DNA from: Alphaproteobacteria bacterium
Lineage (GTDB): Bacteria; Pseudomonadota; Alphaproteobacteria; Rhodospirillales; Rhodospirillaceae
DNA: 64,000 nt
NCBI GenBank assembly: GCA_030835385.1
Contig: JAURPI010000042.1
Location: 186,001 to 250,000 of the forward strand
Direction: 5' to 3'
The position numbers and the translations under genes are program-made. Shown here in pieces: positions 55,637 through 62,369 of this stretch. The notes under the pieces are model-generated. The model was not told the origin of the DNA and ran no database searches. It worked only from the letters and a program-made list of their open reading frames with translations. Each line of letters begins with the position of its first letter. Position 1 is the stretch's first letter.

Positions 55637-56044
55637 ATGCGCAGACTATCCACTGTACTAATTCTCGTTACGGCTTTGTCAGCCACGACTGCGGCTCAAG
55701 CTGTTCGCTATAGCATGGCTGAGCTACCAGGTGCAGATGACAACCCATTCACGATGGTCGGTCCATCTGTTATCCCCGGTCATGAGGCAGAAATATTTAA
55801 CCTCTATATTCTGCCTGGCTTTCACAAATCTGGTCATGGGCGTCGCTTCTTTATGGCGGTGAGTAATCGCTTGTCCGGCGCAGGGTTTGAAGGTTTGGCG
55901 GTTTGGGTTCTGAAAAATAATCCGGCGACTACGTTCTACAAATATCTTGGCGGATCATTGGTGTCCAGCCGTACCATCAGATATGGCAGCGTGGTTTTAG
56001 ATGAGGTGGCCTACGGCTGGGCAGACATCCCGTCCTACGATTAG
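55637..56044 (+). CDS. Signal-peptide/half-GNAT hybrid ORF
   Basis: A 135-residue frame in two unlike parts. Residues 1-22 are a Sec signal peptide (STVLILVTALSATTAAQA), followed by a polar stretch to about residue 50. From about residue 52 the sequence is the C-terminal half of a GNAT acetyltransferase: IFNLYILPGFHKSGHGRRFF (acetyl-CoA loop K-S-G-H-G), GFEGLAVWVLKNNPATTFYK, YLGGSLVSSRTIRYGS and LDEVAYGWADI. The N-terminal half of the GNAT fold is missing, and GNAT enzymes are normally cytoplasmic. It may be a fusion of two gene remnants. The ribosome site is poor (AGGG 1 bp before the ATG). Confidence 0.5.
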   Translation: MRRLSTVLILVTALSATTAAQAVRYSMAELPGADDNPFTMVGPSVIPGHEAEIFNLYILPGFHKSGHGRRFFMAVSNRLSGAGFEGLAVWVLKNNPATTFYKYLGGSLVSSRTIRYGSVVLDEVAYGWADIPSYD

Positions 56045-56050
56045 CAGGCC

Positions 56051-56893
56051 TTAGACGGGGCGATCGACACGCAACGACGGCGTCGTGCTTGGAGCGGGCC
56101 AGAGCGTTGGAAAAACATCACAAGGCATGGGATCGCCATCGGCGAGACCAGGGTCGACAATAGGCTGAGAACCTTTCTTGCGGATCGCATAATGGGCGTC
56201 ATCTCCCGTGAATCGGTAAGCGACCGCGCGGCGCCGCTGATCGGTGCTGTTACCCGGTGCGGCGTGAAGCGTTCTCAAATGGTTGACCACAATGTCACCA
56301 GGTTGAGTTTCATAAGCCACGATGTCGTGGGCGCTGCGGTTAGACTCGATATCCGGCAGGGCCTCAAACTCATCTGTTTCGTAGGTGATGTTGGGGTCGA
56401 ACCCGGTCGCTTGATACAGAGTTCCGGACCGATGAGAGCCCTTCACCCATTCAACTGCGCCTGATTCGATTGTTACTGGGTCCACAGCTACCCAAATGGA
56501 AATGAGCTGTTCACCGTCGGCATACATATAGGTCTGATCTTGGTGCCAAGGGCTGCGCGACGGAGTTTGCGGCTCTTTGACAAACATTTGATCCAGCATA
56601 TGGACTGCGGTCTTAGACCGCATAAACGTAGCCGCAATTTCTGCCAGTGGACTATCCAACAAAAATTGGCGCATGGCGTCATCAAAGGTCCACATAAAAA
56701 CATCACCGGCGAACCGGCCAGGTGTTTCGGATGAATTGAAGTTTCGACCTTTTGGACCTGGGCGCTCTAAACATGAGTCTATACCCTGAGCCAATACGTC
56801 GATCAGTGCAGGATCCATCGCCCCACGGAGGCAAATAACTCCGTCCTGGTCGAATGTTTCACACTGTTGTGGCGTTATCGAAACGGGAGCCAT
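56051..56893 (-). CDS. Phytanoyl-CoA dioxygenase-family oxygenase
   Basis: 280-residue Fe(II)/2-oxoglutarate oxygenase of the PhyH family. The first iron ligands are in SPWHQDQTYMYADG (His-x-Asp, about 113-126), with WVAVDPVTIESGAVEWVKGS after it (about 132) and the distal His in NHLRTLHAAPGNS (about 207). The C-terminal Arg in RRAVAYRFTGDD (about 222) would bind 2-oxoglutarate. The ATG at 56893 has AAGGG 6 bp upstream; a GTG two codons earlier is less likely. It is 8 bp downstream of the cyclic-nucleotide-binding gene, so the two are probably one operon. The substrate is unknown. Confidence 0.88.
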   Translation of the reverse strand: MAPVSITPQQCETFDQDGVICLRGAMDPALIDVLAQGIDSCLERPGPKGRNFNSSETPGRFAGDVFMWTFDDAMRQFLLDSPLAEIAATFMRSKTAVHMLDQMFVKEPQTPSRSPWHQDQTYMYADGEQLISIWVAVDPVTIESGAVEWVKGSHRSGTLYQATGFDPNITYETDEFEALPDIESNRSAHDIVAYETQPGDIVVNHLRTLHAAPGNSTDQRRRAVAYRFTGDDAHYAIRKKGSQPIVDPGLADGDPMPCDVFPTLWPAPSTTPSLRVDRPV

Positions 56894-56901
56894 ACGCACC
56901 C

Positions 56902-57492
56902 TTAGCTGGGCGATTCGGCCGGCGGCATCGCGTCACCGCGTCGGTCTTTGTCGCGATTTTTGTCGGCGATACCCTGAAGTTCGGCCACAATCTCGTTGAG
57001 TTCGCCAACCTTGACGGCAACGTCAACATCCAAATCGATATCTTCGCTGTCGGTGAGGAACTTGGTCAGCGCATCACATTGCCGACTTAGGGCACTTACG
57101 GAGTCGACCAAACTGCGCGCCTTAGGCGTGTAACTATCATGCACACTGCGCAGGTTCCCCAAAAGCATTGTGATGAGCGCCTTGATGAACGGGTCCGTCT
57201 TTTTCATTTTCTCGGACATGAGCTCAACTGAGATCATGGTCAGAGTGCAGTCCTTAAGAGTAAAGGCCGATGCCATTCTGGGACTGCCGTCGATCACCGC
57301 CATCTCGCCGAACAACTCGTCTTTACGCAACGTGGCTAAAGGTACGCGTTTGTCCTCGATTTCACGGTAAATGCCGATCGAGCCGCCATTAACAGTAAAA
57401 GCGGCGTTTCCGGGCTCAACCTGACGAAACAGGGTCGTTCCCTTCGGGTAATTAACCACCTCAATTGCGTGCTCATCGAGCGACTGAACCAT
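56902..57492 (-). CDS. Cyclic-nucleotide-binding domain protein without DNA-binding domain
   Basis: 196-residue Crp-like sensor. Residues 10-115 form the cNMP-binding beta-roll: YPKGTTLFRQVEPGNAAFTV, GSIGIYREIEDKRVPLATLR, and the phosphate-binding-cassette-like ELFGEMAVIDGSPRMASAFT (about 60-79; the usual Arg-Ser/Thr in GE.A..... .R.A is present as PRMAS). The C-terminal part (about 130-196) is a helical, charged segment rather than a winged helix. It is therefore probably a signalling module and not a transcription factor. It precedes the PhyH gene. A CCCCTGGG/CCCAGGGG inverted repeat lies upstream at 57526-57549. Confidence 0.85.
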   Translation of the reverse strand: MVQSLDEHAIEVVNYPKGTTLFRQVEPGNAAFTVNGGSIGIYREIEDKRVPLATLRKDELFGEMAVIDGSPRMASAFTLKDCTLTMISVELMSEKMKKTDPFIKALITMLLGNLRSVHDSYTPKARSLVDSVSALSRQCDALTKFLTDSEDIDLDVDVAVKVGELNEIVAELQGIADKNRDKDRRGDAMPPAESPS

Positions 57493-57525
57493 AACACCTA
57501 ACCCTATTTGTCGGCCCTCGACCGA

Positions 57526-57549
57526 CCCCTGGGAACTTTAGCCCAGGGG
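57526..57549. repeat. Inverted repeat upstream of the CNB gene
   Basis: Perfect 8-bp arms CCCCTGGG and CCCAGGGG separated by 8 bp, about 35 bp before the CNB gene start on the minus strand. No T tract follows on either strand. It may be a leader hairpin or an operator in the gap shared with the divergent TRAP genes. Confidence 0.45.
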
Positions 57550-57680
57550 CATTGTAAACTGGAGACGGGGACTCGACAAAGATTTATCCTCAAATTCAGG
57601 GACTTAGACATTATCGTGAAACGCGCTTTTGTGGCGCCCCTTACATAGTCCTGCTAAAAACGCAGAAGGGGGAAAGAACG

Positions 57681-58247
57681 TTGCTGAATGGACTCTCAGC
57701 TTTTGTCGCCATCGTTGACGCGATCAACGAATGGATTGGGCGTTTCGTCGCCTGGCTGACCTTAGGATGCGTGCTGACCTGCTTCCTGGTTGTCATCCTG
57801 CGCTATGGGTTTTCAATCGGTTTTCCTTGGATGCAGGAACTATACGTTTGGCAGCACGCCATCGTATTTATGGTTGGCGCTGGGTTCACACTACTGCACG
57901 GCGGACACGTCAACGTCGATATCGCCTATTCACGTTTCACACCAAGAACAAAAGCCTGGGTCGACATCTTAGGGACACTGCTCTTCTTGTTGCCCTGGAT
58001 GGCCGTGCTGGCATGGACCTCGTCACAATTCGTACTTGCCTCCTGGGCGATTCTTGAGCCCTCTTCCCAATCAAACGGGATGCCAGGGCTCTATTTGCTC
58101 AAGACAATGATCTGGGTGTTCTGTGGCGTTATCTCCATTCAAGGCATCGCACTCATTATGAGGCGTGTTTTATATCTCAACGGACGTGAAGAGCATTCTC
58201 CGGGCTCAGCCTCTGCTACACCTCATCAATCGGAAATTGGTGCGTGA
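57681..58247 (+). CDS. TRAP transporter small permease (DctQ type)
   Basis: 188-residue membrane protein with four transmembrane helices (about 18-40, 52-72, 90-112 and 130-150). Typical DctQ segments are VVILRYGFSIGFPWMQELYV (about 38-57) and GAGFTLLHGGHVNVDIAY (about 70-87). It anchors the periplasmic binding protein-dependent tripartite transporter together with the large permease. The start is TTG at 57681 behind GGGGGAAAG. It overlaps the large permease start by 4 bp. A polar C-terminal tail of about 25 residues follows the last helix. Confidence 0.88.
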   Translation: MLNGLSAFVAIVDAINEWIGRFVAWLTLGCVLTCFLVVILRYGFSIGFPWMQELYVWQHAIVFMVGAGFTLLHGGHVNVDIAYSRFTPRTKAWVDILGTLLFLLPWMAVLAWTSSQFVLASWAILEPSSQSNGMPGLYLLKTMIWVFCGVISIQGIALIMRRVLYLNGREEHSPGSASATPHQSEIGA

Positions 58248-59776
58248 TGGGAGAAGTGCTTTCAGCTGCGATGTTTGTTGTGACCATTCTGGTGGTCCTG
58301 GCTGGGTACCCAGTGGCCTTTACCTTGGCCGGAACAGCGTTGGCATTTGGTGGCTTAGGCATCGGTCTCGGGCTGTTTGAACCAAGCCTCCTGACTGCAC
58401 TGGCCTCACGTTACTTTGGCACCATGACCAATGAGGTGCTCGTAGCCGTACCCCTGTTTGTATTCATGGGGGTCATGCTGGAGCGATCAAAGATCGCAGA
58501 GCAGTTGCTCATGATCATGGGGGAGCTGTTCGGCGCCGTTCGCGGTGGTCTCGGTTTCTCAGTCATTCTGGTCGGCGCGTTGTTAGCGGCATCAACCGGC
58601 ATTGTCGGCGCGACAGTCGTGACGATGGGTCTTCTTAGCCTTCCTGTCATGACGCAGGCCGGATACGACCCTAAGTTATCAACGGGGGCCATATGCGCCT
58701 CGGGCACACTAGGGCAGATCATACCACCATCAACCGTCCTCATTTTCATGGGCGACATACTGCAAGGGGCGAACCAACAAGCGCAGTTGGAGATGGGCAA
58801 TTTCTCGCCCGACCCCCTTTCAGTCGGACAGTTGTTCGCAGGCGCAATTCTACCTGGGTTGATGCTTGTCATCCTCTACATGGTGTGGATTGGATTTCGT
58901 GCGATCACTGACCCAGACTCTTGCCCAGCCTTAGAGTTGGATCCGGCGCAGCGAGCAACACTGCCACGGCGTGTCCTTGGTGCTTTGGTTCCGCCACTGG
59001 TTCTTATTTTTGCGGTGCTCGGCTCAATTCTCGCAGGTGTCGCCACACCAACGGAGTCAGCGTCTGTCGGGGCCGTAGGCGCCATGATCTTGGCCGCGTT
59101 CAAAAGCCGCATGACGGTACCCATTCTTAGAGAAGTGACCCGTTCAACCATGATGATCAGCTCCATGGTGTTCGTGATTTTACTCGGAGCATCTGTGTTC
59201 AGCTTGGTCTTCCGGGGTCTCGGCGGTGAAGACCTTGTCTTCGACATACTCGCCTCCATCCCGGGCGGAACCGCAGGTGCCGTATTCATCGTGATGCTTG
59301 TGATCTTCTTTCTTGGGTTTTTTCTCGATACCTTTGAAATCATCTTCATCACAGTGCCTATTGCGGCGCCGGTGCTCTTTCGTCTTGGTGTCGACCCGAT
59401 CTGGCTTGGCGTGCTGATTGGTATGAATTTGCAGACAAGTTTTCTTACGCCACCTTTTGGGTTTGCCTTGTTCTATCTCCGGGGCGTTGCAGATTCAGCG
59501 ATCAAGACACTAGAGATCTATCGCGGGGCACTCCCTTTTGTCGGACTGCAAATTGTTGGAATCGCTCTGATTTGGCTGGTGCCTGATCTCGCCACCTGGC
59601 TTCCCGATATTCTCTTCGGCAACGACACCTTTGCCGCACCAATCAACACTGGCAGCGAATTGACGACACGGCCCGGCTTGGTGGGCGACATTGATCAGTT
59701 CCAGGATTTGCTGGGCGATCCGGCCTCTGGTACCGCACCACCCATCGATACTTTTGAGAACCTATTGCCCGAATAA
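58244..59776 (+). CDS. TRAP transporter large permease (DctM type)
   Basis: 510-residue membrane transporter with about 12 helices. Conserved DctM features are LVAVPLFVFMGVMLERSKIA, GLGFSVILVGALLAASTGIV (about 105-124), CASGTLGQIIPPSTVLIFMG (about 150-169) and LGVLIGMNLQTSFLTPPFGF (about 388-407). The usual length is about 430; here about 70 extra residues form a soluble C-terminal tail rich in Asp, Thr and Pro. Translation begins at GTG 58244 or the adjacent ATG 58247, overlapping the small permease. It pairs functionally with the binding protein gene at 60207-61313. Confidence 0.92.
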   Translation: MMGEVLSAAMFVVTILVVLAGYPVAFTLAGTALAFGGLGIGLGLFEPSLLTALASRYFGTMTNEVLVAVPLFVFMGVMLERSKIAEQLLMIMGELFGAVRGGLGFSVILVGALLAASTGIVGATVVTMGLLSLPVMTQAGYDPKLSTGAICASGTLGQIIPPSTVLIFMGDILQGANQQAQLEMGNFSPDPLSVGQLFAGAILPGLMLVILYMVWIGFRAITDPDSCPALELDPAQRATLPRRVLGALVPPLVLIFAVLGSILAGVATPTESASVGAVGAMILAAFKSRMTVPILREVTRSTMMISSMVFVILLGASVFSLVFRGLGGEDLVFDILASIPGGTAGAVFIVMLVIFFLGFFLDTFEIIFITVPIAAPVLFRLGVDPIWLGVLIGMNLQTSFLTPPFGFALFYLRGVADSAIKTLEIYRGALPFVGLQIVGIALIWLVPDLATWLPDILFGNDTFAAPINTGSELTTRPGLVGDIDQFQDLLGDPASGTAPPIDTFENLLPE

Positions 59777-59789
59777 GAAGGCGCACGAC

Positions 59790-60197
59790 GTGACCGACGC
59801 CATTCGAATTAAGACAGAGCCAGATCCATTTAAAGCCTTTCATATTGCCCAAGGCTACAAGGTAGGAGACCTCATCCTTATGTCGGGTCAGGCGTCTATT
59901 GATTCAGCAGGCAACTTGGTGGGTGTTGGGGATTTCGATGCTCAAGCTGAACAAACGTTTCAGAATATCAAAAGTGTCTTACAAGCCGCCGGCACGGACA
60001 TGGATCGCATCGTTAAGGTGGTGATCTATTTGACTGACATCTCGAACTTTCTAAAGATACTGGACTTGCGTGAAAAGAGGCTCACACCGCCCTATCCGGC
60101 CGACACTATTGTTGAAGTCTCGTCATTGGCCCTGCTGGAATTGATGATAGAGATCGACGCCACCGCTTTGGCGAACGGTAAAATCATCAACACTTAA
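59790..60197 (+). CDS. RidA-family protein in the TRAP operon
   Basis: 135-residue RidA/YjgF family protein starting with GTG, 13 bp after the TRAP large permease. Segments: FHIAQGYKVGDLILMSGQAS, IDSAGNLVGVGDFDAQAEQT, NIKSVLQAAGTDMDRIVKVV, IYLTDISNFLKILDLREKRL, then PPYPADTIVEVSSLALLELM and IEIDATAL. The catalytic Arg of true RidA (usually in PAR) is replaced in PADTIVEV, so it may be an imine-binding relative. It is not a close relative of the tandem pair at 52077-52945. The open frame extends upstream into the permease without homology. Confidence 0.85.
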   Translation: MTDAIRIKTEPDPFKAFHIAQGYKVGDLILMSGQASIDSAGNLVGVGDFDAQAEQTFQNIKSVLQAAGTDMDRIVKVVIYLTDISNFLKILDLREKRLTPPYPADTIVEVSSLALLELMIEIDATALANGKIINT

Positions 60198-60206
60198 TTT
60201 GTCAGG

Positions 60207-61313
60207 CTAGGTCTTAAGCCCAAATTCAAATGGGAGACGGCGGGCGTTAATAAACGCCTGCTCGCTGATGCGTGTCCACGGCATGACATCTTTTCGGAAG
60301 GCCAGAAAGTCTTCACAAATCTTGCGGACGACAGGCGTGCCAGCTTCATACACTTCGTTGAGCACTTCATTAGCCGCGCGCCCGCTCGCCAACAGCACCT
60401 CTTCGGGCATAGCTTTGACCTGGACACCATGCTCTTGCACGAGAGTGCGAAGCGCTGGACCAGATCGCGCATTATATTCTGCAAGCATGTCTTGATTGGT
60501 CGCATCGCACGACGCTTTAACGATCGCTTGCAGTTCACTATCTAAGGATTGCCACGCCTCTTCATTGATCATCAATTGCAGCGCGGCACCAGGCTCATGG
60601 TAGCCGTAAGAATAGTAATATTTGCAGGCCTGATAGAAGCCGAGTGACAGATCGTTGTATGGCCCCACCCATTCCGCGCCATCAATGGCACCGGACTGCA
60701 AGGCTGGGAAAATTTCTCCGCCGGACAGAACCACGGGTGTTGCGCCAAGCTTCTGCAAAATTTTTCCCTGGTTTCCAGGCGCGCGGAACTTCAAACCCTT
60801 CAAATCATCGACCGAGTTGATTTCCTTACTGAACCAACCGAGCATTTGCGTGCCGGTGTTTCCAGCGAGAAATCCGCGAATACCGAATGGCTTGTACATT
60901 TCATCCCAGAGTTCTTGGCCTTTGCCGTACTGAACCCAGGCCTCTATTTCGTTGGCGGTGAACCCCCACGGAAAGGACGTATAGAAGGCGCAACCTTCAG
61001 ACTTACCAAGATGATAGTACGCAGCATCATGGCCGAGCTGCGCGGTGCCGTCAGCCACGGCATCGAACGTGCCAAGAGGCGGCACCAGTTCCCCAGCGGA
61101 ATACACCTTCACGGTTATACGGCCACCTGATAGGGCAGTAATACGTTCTGCCAGTCGTTCGGCACCGGTGCCGAGACCTGGCAGCCCTTTAGGCCAGCTG
61201 GTCACCATGCGCCATTCTTTGAGGCCTTGTGAAATAGCCGGTGTTGATAGATTCGACGCCGCGGCAGCGGAACCGCCGACGGCCGCTGTCTTAAGGAAAG
61301 AACGTCGTTTCAT
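60207..61313 (-). CDS. TRAP transporter substrate-binding protein (TakP-like)
   Basis: 368-residue periplasmic binding protein with a twin-arginine signal (KRRSFLKTAAVGGSAAAAS). The mature part resembles the DctP family, in particular the 2-oxoacid-binding TakP type: WVGPYNDLSLGFYQACKYYY (about 197-216), FRAPGNQGKILQKLGATPVV (about 167-186) and YHEPGAALQLMINEEAW. TakP proteins bind 2-oxoacids such as pyruvate, but ligand residues cannot be checked here. It is on the opposite strand to the two TRAP permease genes, ending 9 bp after the ridA stop, and lies next to korB, an oxidoreductase acting on 2-oxoacids. Confidence 0.88.
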   Translation of the reverse strand: MKRRSFLKTAAVGGSAAAASNLSTPAISQGLKEWRMVTSWPKGLPGLGTGAERLAERITALSGGRITVKVYSAGELVPPLGTFDAVADGTAQLGHDAAYYHLGKSEGCAFYTSFPWGFTANEIEAWVQYGKGQELWDEMYKPFGIRGFLAGNTGTQMLGWFSKEINSVDDLKGLKFRAPGNQGKILQKLGATPVVLSGGEIFPALQSGAIDGAEWVGPYNDLSLGFYQACKYYYSYGYHEPGAALQLMINEEAWQSLDSELQAIVKASCDATNQDMLAEYNARSGPALRTLVQEHGVQVKAMPEEVLLASGRAANEVLNEVYEAGTPVVRKICEDFLAFRKDVMPWTRISEQAFINARRLPFEFGLKT

Positions 61314-61321
61314 CTCGTGAC

Positions 61322-62344
61322 TTACGACACCGTCCAGGTGTTGCCTGAACGCAGCAACGCATCCATGTCACCGAGACCTTTGGCCTTGGCAGCCTCAACT
61401 TGGTCTTTTACAGCCTGCTCATAAGACGGCGCAGGATCACAGTAAATGACGCCAAGAGCCACTGGCATAGCAGGCGGCTTCATTGCGACTAGAAGGCTAG
61501 CGAGAACCTTGTTGGTTTCGTCGTGAACTAAGATGTCATCTTCGGTGATTCCATTTTCCCCGATTGTGACCGCCTCAAGCTCGAACGCCCCTGGCTTAAT
61601 GCTCAGCCCTTTATTGGACTCTGCGCCATAAATTAGTTTCGCGCCGTGCACCACATGAATTTGCGTTTCTTTCGCGACCTTCTTTTCGGTGAAGTGAGCA
61701 AACGCGTCATCATTGAACACGATGCAGTTCTGGATGATTTCAACGAACGAAGCGCCCTTATGATCACGAGACCTCGTGAAGACGTGGCCCAAGTCTTTTG
61801 CCTGGATATCAATACCGCGGGCGATAAATCTGGCGTTGCAGCCGAGCGCGAAAGTGCACGCGTCAATGGGTGCATCCACGGATCCTTGAGGTGTTGAAGG
61901 TGATTTCTGCCCGATCTGAGAAGTCGGTGAATATTGACCCTTAGTCAGACCGTAAATTTCATTGTTAAAGAGCAGGAATTGCACATCCATATTGCGGCGG
62001 AGAACATGCAGAAGATGGTTGCCGCCAATGGATAGCGCATCTCCGTCTCCAGACACGATCCAAACATCAAGATCCGGGTTGGCGAGCTTCACACCTGAGG
62101 CAACAGCTGGTGCTCGGCCATGAATTGTGTGAAATCCATATGTCGCCATGTAATAAGGAAAGCGCGATGCACACCCAATTCCAGAGACAAACACAGTGTT
62201 GTCAGGCTTAGCCCCCATGTTGGCCAGAGCCATTTGAACCGCCTTCAAAATGGCGTAGTCCCCACAGCCAGGACACCAACGGACTTCCTGATCCGATGCA
62301 AAATCCTTGGCCTTTAGTTTTGCGGGTTCGACCTGAACGTTCAT
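61322..62344 (-). CDS. korB: 2-oxoacid:ferredoxin oxidoreductase beta subunit
   Basis: Thiamine diphosphate-binding beta subunit of a 2-oxoglutarate:ferredoxin oxidoreductase-type enzyme, 340 residues. WCPGCGDYAILKAVQMAL (about 24-41), FHTIHGRAPAVASGVKLANP (about 75-94), the TPP segment VSGDGDALSIGGNHLLHVLR (about 99-118) and LLFNNEIYGLTKGQYSPTS (about 126-144) match KorB. The final part ends in the C-terminal region typical of the aerobic form. The ATG at 62344 is the family start, 25 bp after the korA stop. It acts with the alpha/gamma fused KorA. Confidence 0.93.
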   Translation of the reverse strand: MNVQVEPAKLKAKDFASDQEVRWCPGCGDYAILKAVQMALANMGAKPDNTVFVSGIGCASRFPYYMATYGFHTIHGRAPAVASGVKLANPDLDVWIVSGDGDALSIGGNHLLHVLRRNMDVQFLLFNNEIYGLTKGQYSPTSQIGQKSPSTPQGSVDAPIDACTFALGCNARFIARGIDIQAKDLGHVFTRSRDHKGASFVEIIQNCIVFNDDAFAHFTEKKVAKETQIHVVHGAKLIYGAESNKGLSIKPGAFELEAVTIGENGITEDDILVHDETNKVLASLLVAMKPPAMPVALGVIYCDPAPSYEQAVKDQVEAAKAKGLGDMDALLRSGNTWTVS

Positions 62345-62369
62345 TGTATCTCTCCAATAGCCACGCGAT

